Source: Pseudomonas sp. Irchel 3H7 (GTDB lineage Bacteria > Pseudomonadota > Gammaproteobacteria > Pseudomonadales > Pseudomonadaceae). From it: DNA of 64,000 bases. Of this stretch, positions 8,751 through 15,699 are shown in pieces. Numbering within the stretch: the first letter of the stretch is position 1; each line of letters begins with the position of its first letter. Location: NCBI RefSeq assembly GCF_900187605.1, contig NZ_FYEA01000012.1, positions 156,448-220,447 of the forward strand. The letters are read 5' to 3'. The notes below the pieces were generated by a model that was not told where the DNA came from, did not search any database, and saw only the letters and a list, made by a program, of their open reading frames with translations. Both the position numbers and the translations under genes were made by a program.

Positions 8751-9653
8751 ATGACCGACCTACCGGATACCGATTTCACCCAACGTTTCATCTTTGATGA
8801 CAGCGACACACGCGGCGAACTGGTCGCACTTGAACGCAGCTACGCCGAAGTCCTCGCCAAGCACCCGTACCCGGAGCCGGTTGCACAACTGCTCGGCGAA
8901 TTGATGGCGGCGGCCTCGTTGCTGGTGGGCACCTTGAAGTTCGACGGCTTGCTGATTCTGCAGGCGCGTTCCGAAGGCCCGATCCCGATGCTGATGATCG
9001 AGTGCTCCAGCGAGCGCGACATCCGTGGTCTGGCGCGTTATCACGCTGACCAGATTGCTGCGGACGCTACCCTCGCCGATCTGATGCCCAATGGCGTTCT
9101 GGCGTTGACCGTCGACCCGACTGTCGGCCAGCGCTATCAGGGCATTGTCGATCTCGACGGCGAAACCCTGTCCGATTGCTTCACCAACTATTTCGTCATG
9201 TCGCAACAGGTCGGCACCCGCTTCAAGCTGTTTGCCGACGGTCGTCGCGCTCGCGGCCTGCTGCTGCAGCAACTGCCGGCTGATCGTCTGAAAGACGAAG
9301 AAGATCGCGCCGCCAGCTGGCAGCACATCACCGCACTGGCCACCACCCTGACCGCCGATGAATTGCTCAGCCTGGACAACGAAACCGTACTGCATCGCCT
9401 CTACCACGAAGAGCAGGTTCGTCTGTTCGATGTGCAGAAACTGCGCTTCCGTTGCAGCTGCTCGCGGGAACGCTCCGGCAATGCGTTGGTCAGTCTGGGT
9501 CTGGAAGATGCGCAGCAATTGGTGGTCGAGCACGGTGGCAACATCGAGGTTGATTGCCAGTTCTGTAACGAGCGTTACCTGTTCGATGCCACGGATGTTG
9601 CTCAATTGTTCGCTGGCGCAGGCGTCGACACGCCGTCAGATACCCGGCACTAA
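8751..9653 (+). CDS. hslO: Hsp33 redox-regulated chaperone
   Basis: The 300-residue protein matches Hsp33, a cytoplasmic holdase activated by oxidation. The C-terminal redox switch is visible as a CxC motif (RFRCSCSRERS) and a CxxC motif (CQFCNERY), four cysteines that bind zinc when reduced. The N-terminal domain begins TDFTQRFIFDDSDTRGELV, as expected. It lies between hslR and pckA, as in other gammaproteobacteria. Confidence 0.96.
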   Translation: MTDLPDTDFTQRFIFDDSDTRGELVALERSYAEVLAKHPYPEPVAQLLGELMAAASLLVGTLKFDGLLILQARSEGPIPMLMIECSSERDIRGLARYHADQIAADATLADLMPNGVLALTVDPTVGQRYQGIVDLDGETLSDCFTNYFVMSQQVGTRFKLFADGRRARGLLLQQLPADRLKDEEDRAASWQHITALATTLTADELLSLDNETVLHRLYHEEQVRLFDVQKLRFRCSCSRERSGNALVSLGLEDAQQLVVEHGGNIEVDCQFCNERYLFDATDVAQLFAGAGVDTPSDTRH

Positions 9654-9834
9654 AACGGTTCAGCGCAGGTAAATTCACTGCGTAACGACGGAATTTCGCC
9701 GTTACGACGGGAGGACCCTACTCTTTTTGGGCTTTTCTGGCATAATCCGGCCCACTTTTTTCGCGGTAGTAGTGCACGACTTTCTACTACAAAACGTTTG
9801 GAGCACACTCGGCCACTGGCCGACGGGGAACCTC

Positions 9835-11376
9835 ATGACGCAAGCCAATAACGCCGTGTACACCGATCTGAGTGTTGATGATCTGGTAAAAGAAGCCCTG
9901 AACCGCGGTGAGGGCGAGCTTGCCGATACCGGCGCTCTGGTTGTTCGCACTGGTCACCGCACCGGTCGTTCGCCTGTTGACCGTTTCATCGTTGAAGAGC
10001 CTTCCACCCAGGCCGCTATCGCCTGGGGCCCGATCAACCGCAAGTTCCCGGCCGACAAGTTCGATGCGCTGTGGGCTCGCGTTGAGGCGTTCAACAACGC
10101 GCAAGAGCACTTTGTGTCCCACGTGCATGTAGGCGCGGCGGAAGATCACTACCTGGCCGTGAAAATGACCACCCAGACTGCCTGGCAGAACCTGTTCGGT
10201 CGTTGCCTGTTCATCAACCCGGCCCAGTACAACCCGGCCGGTCGTGAAGAGTGGCAAGTGCTCAACGTCGCCAACTTCGAGTGCGTGCCTGAGCGTGACG
10301 GCACCAACTCCGACGGTTGCGTGATCCTCAACTTCGCACAGAAAAAAGTGCTGATCGCCGGCATGCGTTACGCCGGTGAGATGAAGAAAGCCATGTTCTC
10401 CGTGCAGAACTTCCTGCTGCCGGCCGCTGACGTGCTGCCAATGCACTGCGCTGCCAACATCGGCGAAGAAGGCGACGTGACCCTGTTCTTCGGTCTGTCG
10501 GGCACCGGTAAAACCACCCTGTCGGCCGACGAAAGCCGTTACCTGATCGGTGACGACGAACACGGCTGGGGCGAAGGCGTGGTGTTCAACATCGAAGGTG
10601 GTTGCTATGCCAAGTGCATCGACCTCTCCGAGAAGAACGAGCCGGTTATCTGGAAAGCCATCAAGCACGGCGCGGTGCTGGAAAACGTCGTGATCGACGA
10701 CGCCAAGCACGCCGACTACGCCGATGTCAGCCTGACCCAGAACAGCCGCGCCGCGTATCCGCTGGAGCACGTAGCCAAGCGTTCCGAGCACAACCTCGGT
10801 GGCGAGCCAAACGCTGTAATCTTCCTGACCTGCGACCTGACCGGCGTACTGCCGCCAGTGTCGATCCTCAACGAAGAACAAGCGGCGTACCACTTCCTGT
10901 CCGGCTACACCGCGCTGGTGGGCTCGACTGAAATGGGTTCGGGCAGCGGCATCAAGTCGACCTTCTCCACCTGCTTCGGCGCACCGTTCTTCCCGCGTCC
11001 GGCTGGCGAATACGCCGAGCTGCTGATCAAGCGCATCCGCGGTTTCGGCTCCAAGGTCTACCTGGTCAACACCGGCTGGACCGGCGGCGGCTACGGCGTC
11101 GGCAAACGCTTCAACATCCCGACCACCCGCGCAGTGATCGCAGCGATCCAGAGCGGCGCGCTGATCGGTGCAGCCACTGAACACCTCGACACTATCAACC
11201 TCGACGTGCCACTGGCCGTACCGGGCGTTGAAACCAACCTGCTCAACCCACGCAACACCTGGGCTGACAAGGCTGCGTACGACGAGGCTGCGAAAGCACT
11301 GGCCGGTCTGTTCATCGAGAACTTCAAGAAGTTCGAAGTGAGCGACGCGATCAAGGCTGCAGGGCCGAAGTTGTAA
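9835..11376 (+). CDS. pckA: Phosphoenolpyruvate carboxykinase (ATP)
   Basis: The 513-residue product is ATP-type PEP carboxykinase, which converts oxaloacetate to phosphoenolpyruvate for gluconeogenesis. The kinase P-loop GLSGTGKTTLS, the metal-binding DDEHGWGEGVVFNIEGGCYAK and the adenine-binding end NTGWTGGGYGVGKRF are all present. The frame is open upstream to 9727, but the ATG at 9835 gives the usual family length. A strong hairpin terminator follows the stop. The upstream gap contains an inverted repeat (CGTAACG against CGTTACG at 9681-9706) of unknown role. Confidence 0.97.
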   Translation: MTQANNAVYTDLSVDDLVKEALNRGEGELADTGALVVRTGHRTGRSPVDRFIVEEPSTQAAIAWGPINRKFPADKFDALWARVEAFNNAQEHFVSHVHVGAAEDHYLAVKMTTQTAWQNLFGRCLFINPAQYNPAGREEWQVLNVANFECVPERDGTNSDGCVILNFAQKKVLIAGMRYAGEMKKAMFSVQNFLLPAADVLPMHCAANIGEEGDVTLFFGLSGTGKTTLSADESRYLIGDDEHGWGEGVVFNIEGGCYAKCIDLSEKNEPVIWKAIKHGAVLENVVIDDAKHADYADVSLTQNSRAAYPLEHVAKRSEHNLGGEPNAVIFLTCDLTGVLPPVSILNEEQAAYHFLSGYTALVGSTEMGSGSGIKSTFSTCFGAPFFPRPAGEYAELLIKRIRGFGSKVYLVNTGWTGGGYGVGKRFNIPTTRAVIAAIQSGALIGAATEHLDTINLDVPLAVPGVETNLLNPRNTWADKAAYDEAAKALAGLFIENFKKFEVSDAIKAAGPKL

Positions 11377-11395
11377 GATTGGTTTGTTGTGAATG

Positions 11396-11424
11396 AAAAA
11401 GCCGCCTTTAGGGGCGGCTTTTTT
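11396..11424 (+). terminator. Rho-independent terminator of pckA
   Basis: AAAAAGCCGCC and GGCGGCTTTTTT form a GC-rich stem with a short loop and a U-run, 20 bp after the pckA stop. Confidence 0.9.
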
Positions 11425-11493
11425 GTGGGCGAAAACAAGACTAACTGGCAATATTCCCGCAGAAAATGGCCTTAACTACCAGAATACTGCCAC

Positions 11494-12093
11494 TTAAAGA
11501 GCCAGCTTTTCGCCAATGCAGCGGTCAAAGATCGCCACTAGCCCCCGATAATCACATGACACAGCATCAATGTTTGCTGGGACCCAAGCGTCATCTTTAA
11601 CCAGCCACCAATCGACTGGGAAGCCTGCGTTAATAATGATTTGTTCAAATAATAGGCGTTGCGCTCGGCCATTACCTTCGCGAAAAGGATGGATGACATT
11701 CAAATCGCCATAAGCCTCAGCGATGTTCACCACAAGTTCTGGTTTGCCCATTCCCGCGAACCACGCCGAGCGCTCCATCACGCTAAAGATTTTTTGCGCT
11801 TCTGGAAGAATTCGCTCTGCAGTGCAGAAAAATGTTTGTTCCTTTTTGATGTTAACGGTACGCAACTGCCCGGCCCAATCGTAAACATCGCAAAAAAGAG
11901 TTTTATGGGCGTGCTGCAGGACACTTAAATCATAAGGAGGGGGGAGAAGACGAAATCGACTGATCGCGATTTCCGAGAGCTCTCGCTCTGCTTTTTGCAG
12001 TTCTTCTTCAGAATGGATGTCGAGCAAGTTACGCAGAACATCACTATGAGGGTAGCAATAGGGGTCTTGTCCGACCCCATATTTGTTCGTCAT
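11494..12093 (-). CDS. Fic-domain toxin (AMP-transferase type)
   Basis: The 199-residue protein carries the complete Fic catalytic motif HPFREGNGRAQR, with catalytic H135, and the upstream flap segment YDWAGQLRTVNIKK. Fic enzymes of this type transfer AMP from ATP to target proteins and are toxic unless restrained. It follows a YhfG-like antitoxin with a one-base TAATG overlap, which indicates translational coupling. The size and partner fit class I Fic proteins, where the inhibitory helix is on a separate antitoxin. The target is unknown. Confidence 0.92.
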   Translation of the reverse strand: MTNKYGVGQDPYCYPHSDVLRNLLDIHSEEELQKAERELSEIAISRFRLLPPPYDLSVLQHAHKTLFCDVYDWAGQLRTVNIKKEQTFFCTAERILPEAQKIFSVMERSAWFAGMGKPELVVNIAEAYGDLNVIHPFREGNGRAQRLLFEQIIINAGFPVDWWLVKDDAWVPANIDAVSCDYRGLVAIFDRCIGEKLAL

Positions 12094-12263
12094 TAACGTG
12101 CAGTCTGACGATATTTTTCAATGACCGATTCCCTTGATGGAAGCGGTTTCTCGGCATCGGCACGGCTGGTATCGAAACCTTCCAGACGTAAGCTCGCCAG
12201 ATAGTTTGACCGGCGTACTTTGTCGTAATAAGCCTGCTTCTGCTGGAACGTCAATTCGCTCAT
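12093..12263 (-). CDS. YhfG/VbhA-type antitoxin of the Fic protein
   Basis: This 56-residue protein begins MSELTFQQKQAYYDKVRRSN and contains SLRLEG at residues 24-29. That fits the (S/T)xxxE(G/N) inhibitory motif whose glutamate blocks ATP binding in class I Fic pairs. An AGAGG ribosome binding site precedes the ATG, and the gene runs straight into fic. The family assignment comes from the motif, size and neighbour. Confidence 0.85.
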   Translation of the reverse strand: MSELTFQQKQAYYDKVRRSNYLASLRLEGFDTSRADAEKPLPSRESVIEKYRQTAR

Positions 12264-12493
12264 TTCATAGGCCTCTTGGTGCAGGACTCCAGTGTAGCGC
12301 AATCGTGTGGAGTGATAGGTCGGGATTTTCGATCCTTAAAGCGAGGCTGTTCATCGAGAGTCTGTTGGTTTTTTTGAATCATTTTGCCAGCCTTGGATAT
12401 ACGCGATGGTGCACATTCACCACGCAGAATTTCGTCCATTTCTCGCACGCTTTCCATCAGCTCATCAAAGAGTTTGCTTATGGTTGCTCCCAT
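12260..12493 (-). pseudogene. Truncated HTH antitoxin remnant (NadS/HigA-like N-terminus)
   Basis: The open frame of 77 codons begins like an HTH-type antitoxin (LFDELMESVREMDEILRG, then APSR), similar in style to the NadS-like antitoxin at 48761. After about residue 33 it loses all similarity and no HTH domain follows. Its stop overlaps the yhfG start in an ATGA junction, so it may still be translated as a leader. A truncated gene is the more likely reading; a genuine small protein is not excluded. Confidence 0.5.
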
Positions 12494-12555
12494 GGTTGAT
12501 TACCGTTTTTTGATCGCTCTCACAGAGTGCATAAGAGCGATACGATCACTCGATT

Positions 12556-12855
12556 TCAGGCTGGAGCCTTCCAGTTGAGCATCCGCTGCTGCGCAACCTG
12601 CAGCAGGTCGCAGCCGTCCTGCGTCAGCAGATAGAGGGCGTGGGTGATGTGGGGGATGTCTTCGACGTCGGCTTGTTTGAAATTGAGGCAATAGAGGGTG
12701 CGTAGCAGATCGCTTGAAGCGCGCAGGCGCTGGACGGCGCATTCGAGGATGTCTTGGGGATTAGCCTCGGTGTCGATGAGCAGAGGCTTGGTGTCTGTGA
12801 GATTGGATTCTAGTGGGCGGTAGCGTTCGGTAAGAAACTGATTCCATGTTTTCAT
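12556..12855 (-). CDS. Small helical protein of unknown function (paralogue of the 14435 gene)
   Basis: I do not recognise this 99-residue protein. Its C-terminal half (QRLRASSDLLRTLYCLNFKQ, then DIPHITHALYLL and DGCDLLQVAQQ) is closely similar to the 91-residue product encoded at 14435-14710, so the two are paralogues flanking the lipase-like gene. It has no signal peptide or membrane segment and is probably a cytoplasmic helical protein. The frame is open upstream to 13032, but that region is the structured RNA element; the ATG at 12855 is preferred. A duplicated RNA strand lies immediately before the start. Confidence 0.7.
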   Translation of the reverse strand: MKTWNQFLTERYRPLESNLTDTKPLLIDTEANPQDILECAVQRLRASSDLLRTLYCLNFKQADVEDIPHITHALYLLTQDGCDLLQVAQQRMLNWKAPA

Positions 12856-12861
12856 TTTAGA

Positions 12862-13062
12862 TATCTCTGAAGGTATCGAAAAACCGCTGCTACCGTGACC
12901 AAGCGGTGGAGGCGGGCTGTGTTCAAGTTGGTCAAACCGGCAGAGATAACCCGGTACGCCGAAGCGTCCCAAACACAGCCGCCATAAAAAGCGTGCCGAC
13001 AGAATGTGCTGGCAGCATACAAGGGCATGCATCAGTTATCTCTGTTTTCAGGTGACCAAACC
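12862..13062 (-). ncRNA. Structured leader RNA, copy 1 (pseudoknot with repeated strands)
   Basis: Reading the minus strand, strand A (13059-13053) pairs with A' (12934-12928) over 7 bp and strand B (13044-13035) pairs perfectly with B' (12950-12941) over 10 bp. Strand C (12983-12972) pairs with C' (12923-12911) with one bulge, and ACGC-UUCG-GCGU forms a tetraloop hairpin at 12967-12956. C-C' crosses A-A', so the fold is pseudoknotted. A hairpin-like stretch at 13014-12994 runs into a U-run at 12990-12986. A and B words recur at 12902-12895 and 12869-12862, the latter 6 bases before the ATG. The same plan with different bases is seen at 48061-48269. Confidence 0.75.
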
Positions 13063-13197
13063 TGAGCCGCTGATTGCTTAGCGACAGTCACGACTATAGG
13101 TTCGCGCCCTCAAGTGGCGATAGGCGACAAAGCGTCTGGTTGCGTAGGAACGGGACGAAGATTTCATCAGACGTTCCTACCAACGCTTCATCTTTTT

Positions 13198-14340
13198 TCA
13201 ACGCAGGTGTTTATACGCAGAAACATCCAACAAACTCGTCGTCAGCCCCGTTGCCGGCGCGTAGATCGAACCCTTCACCGCCGAAAACGGTACGCCTTTG
13301 CTACCCAGCGAAACGTAGCGCTCACCTTGATCCAGTTCGGTGAAGTAGGTGTAGGAAACGCTGTGCATCTGCTTGTAGCGCGATTCGTCGGCGACGATGG
13401 CGCCAGTCAGGCGCAGCAGATCTGTTTCGCTCAGGTTCAGGGTTTTGTTCAGTTGCACGCCCCAGCGCTTGAGGCAGGTTTCGGCGAGGTGGCGAACGAT
13501 GCGGCCAGGCTCGACCAGCGTTTTCAGGTCGCCGCTGCTGGTGGGCACGCCACCGTCAGCTGTGGCGTTGCCGGCCATGGTCGCGTGGCGGCCGGCCATG
13601 GGGTAGACGCTGGTTTTGGTGCCGGTGGCGGTCTGCGGGATCACACAGCTGAAACCTTTAGAACGTTCATCACGGGCATAGAACGCAACATATTCTTTGA
13701 CGTTGGCGCCAAGTTTTACGCGCTGATCCTGGAAGTTGCCGATTCCCGGTACTGGATCAAGAGCAAATATATTCACCGGAATATTGTTCAGCTCTCGATC
13801 ATTTAACATCGCATTGGCCAGCATGTGGCAACTTATGCCGCCGCGACTCCAGCCCACCAGATTGACCTGAGTGGGAATAACGCCATCCTTGCGAAACGTC
13901 TTGATGATCTGCTCCTGTAACTTCTGTTGGGTCACGCAGCGATCGCCATAATTATATTTACGCCAGAGCCACGAACCTTCGATTTTTACATCCTCAATAG
14001 GAATGCCAGCCGCTTTAAGGCGGTTGTATTCGGCCTCGGTGAGTTGTTCGCGCTGCCAGTCGCATTTGCCCTTGATGATATTGATGGCGTGCCGCACGTT
14101 TTCCTCCCAGCCTTTGCCAAACAGCGTGCCGGTAAGACCGTACTCCTCGGTCTTGGTGAACAGGTCGTCGGCTTGCAGGTTGCCGCTGCCAGGGCCGTCG
14201 ACCACGATCCACTCGGCGAATTCCCGGCCGGTATGGTTGGATGCCAGTGTGGAAACCAGTTCGCCGTCCCAGAAGTTTTCATGGGTGGTGTCAAACTTGT
14301 TGGATCCGGTGCCGCAAAAAAATATGGTTAAAACTGTCAT
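13198..14340 (-). CDS. GxSxG alpha/beta hydrolase, DUF5621/Tle-like
   Basis: The 380-residue protein begins MTVLTIFFCGTGSNKFDTTH and has a lipase nucleophile elbow LVGWSRGG with S165. Likely acid and base are D195 in FALDPVPG and H252 in AGRHATMAG. This layout resembles the DUF2235/DUF5621 hydrolases, some of which are phospholipase effectors of type VI secretion. No T6SS gene, VgrG or PAAR lies nearby, and no signal peptide is visible. Effector status is an inference only. The true ATG at 14340 is chosen over an extension to 14517 that would run into the upstream gene. A 9-bp inverted repeat (GTAGGAACG, 13145-13181) lies just after the gene. Confidence 0.75.
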   Translation of the reverse strand: MTVLTIFFCGTGSNKFDTTHENFWDGELVSTLASNHTGREFAEWIVVDGPGSGNLQADDLFTKTEEYGLTGTLFGKGWEENVRHAINIIKGKCDWQREQLTEAEYNRLKAAGIPIEDVKIEGSWLWRKYNYGDRCVTQQKLQEQIIKTFRKDGVIPTQVNLVGWSRGGISCHMLANAMLNDRELNNIPVNIFALDPVPGIGNFQDQRVKLGANVKEYVAFYARDERSKGFSCVIPQTATGTKTSVYPMAGRHATMAGNATADGGVPTSSGDLKTLVEPGRIVRHLAETCLKRWGVQLNKTLNLSETDLLRLTGAIVADESRYKQMHSVSYTYFTELDQGERYVSLGSKGVPFSAVKGSIYAPATGLTTSLLDVSAYKHLR

Positions 14341-14434
14341 GGTGTTGCTCTCGTTTAGTTGTAAGAGCGAACAAGTTAGTGTCAGTTGCATGTATAAATA
14401 AAGCGTGGTGGTGTTTCCGTATTTGTAGTGTGGT

Positions 14435-14710
14435 TCAGTTGTATGTTGTTTGCGGTGGTTTTTGTTTGGCAACTTCAAGTAAGTCGCAGCCATCCTGCAC
14501 CAACAGATAAAGTGCATTGACGATGTTGGGAATATCTTTCACGTCAGCCTGCTTGAAACATAAGCAGTAGAGCGTTTCCAGCAAATCCCCGGCCGCCCGT
14601 AAACGCTGATCGGCGGCATTGATCAGATCCGTCTGGCTTGAGTGGCTGTCGATAAGCAGTACCGGGTTTTCGCTGTAGCAGGTCTTGAGGGGGCGATAGC
14701 GGTTGATCAT
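14435..14710 (-). CDS. Small helical protein, paralogue of the 12556 gene
   Basis: The 91-residue product shares the blocks RYRPL, LLID, QRLRAAGDLLETLYCLCFKQ, DIPNIVNALYLL and DGCDLLEVAKQ with the protein encoded at 12556-12855. It lies directly upstream of the hydrolase gene on the same strand, 94 bp away. No function is known to me. A role as accessory or immunity factor for the hydrolase is possible because copies sit on both sides, but nothing in the sequence proves this. The A-B-C leader architecture of copy 1 is not evident upstream of this gene. Confidence 0.7.
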   Translation of the reverse strand: MINRYRPLKTCYSENPVLLIDSHSSQTDLINAADQRLRAAGDLLETLYCLCFKQADVKDIPNIVNALYLLVQDGCDLLEVAKQKPPQTTYN

Positions 14711-14826
14711 GGTGAGGCGTGTCCTGTTCGAAGGCGCTGGGGCGGGCCGGCAGCGGGTTTGCAGCCGCGCCGGCCACTATAGAAGGGCGTTTCTCTGTGG
14801 GACAAGACAGCTGCAATGGACAGTAT

Positions 14827-14982
14827 TCGTAGGGGTTTTTCCGTGTTTTGAGGAAATGCCCTACGTGTTTTCGCAGCTTTTTCAGGCCAAAACCCTTAGG
14901 CGTAATAATTCCTACGTGATTGTCAGGCGATTCGCAGTAAACCGCTGTATCGTGCGCGCCAGAATCTGTAGGGCGTTTCCAA
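14827..14982. promoter_or_regulatory. Cluster of GTAGGGNNTTTCC-like words upstream of the 15014 gene
   Basis: Within the roughly 300-bp gap 14711-15013 four related words occur: GTAGGGGTTTTTCC (+, near 14829), GTAGGGCATTTCC (-, near 14864), GTAGGAATTATTAC (-, near 14914) and GTAGGGCGTTTCC (+, near 14968). Their number and mixed orientation suggest binding sites for one regulator. A separate GC-rich hairpin (GGCCGGC against GCCGGCC) lies at 14745-14776. Confidence 0.5.
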
Positions 14983-15013
14983 ACGTCTGACACGCGCTTA
15001 AAGGGAATTAGGT

Positions 15014-15517
15014 ATGCACTGGCTACGAATGGCCGCAATTTTATTGCTCGGGCTGGGCACTTGCCGTTTGGCCATGGCCTCTGAAGTTGGCAATGCATGG
15101 GTGCTGGATCGTCTCGATCGTACCGACTGGCCGGAGGCCCTTATCAGCCAGGCGAACATGGACACGGCTTCACGCGGTGAGGTGTTGATGTTCGCTAAAG
15201 CCCTGCTGGCCAGCGAGGCGCTGGATGAGGAAGGGCTTGAGCAGCGACTCGGTGTGCCCCACGTGCAACTGAAGTCGATTCGCCACGTGCGCGACGGCCT
15301 CTGGGAGGGATTGCTGAGCACCTATCGCAACGCCAGCCAGAACTGTGATGAGCAACCGTTTTGCCCGCGTGTGCGCAGCGTCGCTGACTTGCGTCAGTTG
15401 GCGGCAGCGTTTACCGGCGACATCAGCCCGGCCCATGCGTTGTGGGCGAGCAAAAGTCAGGGCGTGCATGAGCAGATGCTGAATGAGCAGTTGCGGGTGG
15501 CGGTGTTGCGTCCCTGA
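15014..15517 (+). CDS. Exported protein of unknown function
   Basis: The 167-residue product begins MHWLRMAAILLLGLGTCRLA and probably has a cleavable signal peptide ending near ALA/AMAS, so it is likely periplasmic. The mature part is hydrophilic and has two cysteines close together (NCDEQPFCPR) that could form a disulfide. No family is recognised. It lies upstream of the RecQ-like helicase on the same strand but is separated by a REP element, and the gap before it holds repeated GTAGG words. Confidence 0.75.
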   Translation: MHWLRMAAILLLGLGTCRLAMASEVGNAWVLDRLDRTDWPEALISQANMDTASRGEVLMFAKALLASEALDEEGLEQRLGVPHVQLKSIRHVRDGLWEGLLSTYRNASQNCDEQPFCPRVRSVADLRQLAAAFTGDISPAHALWASKSQGVHEQMLNEQLRVAVLRP

Positions 15518-15542
15518 TTTTTTAAGCTTTGTGATGTGGCGA

Positions 15543-15576
15543 CTGGCCTCTTCGCGAGCAGGCTCGCTCCCACAGA
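15543..15576. repeat. Single REP sequence
   Basis: TGGCCTCTTCGCGAGCAGGC followed by TCGCTCCCACAG matches one half of the REPINs at 7.75 and 37.9 kb. It lies after the exported-protein gene. Confidence 0.75.
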
Positions 15577-15699
15577 GTGCCACGGTGTTCGTGACATCCG
15601 CTGTATCATTCCGAATCGATTTGGCCCCGACCTTTTCTCGACTCGCTGCGATCGCCCGCTAGGCTGTTGGCATGGCAGCAGTCAATGGAGTGACAGCGA

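Noticed and set aside
9681..9706. Terminator after hslO
   Set aside because: A stem is present but no T-run follows, and it lies in the pckA promoter region.
9787..11451. Minus-strand frame of 554 codons opposite pckA
   Set aside because: Shadow of pckA; no ribosome site and no domain.
14745..14776. Third copy of the structured leader upstream of the 14435 gene
   Set aside because: There is a GC-rich hairpin, but I could not find the A, B and C strands, the UUCG hairpin or the repeat at the ribosome site.
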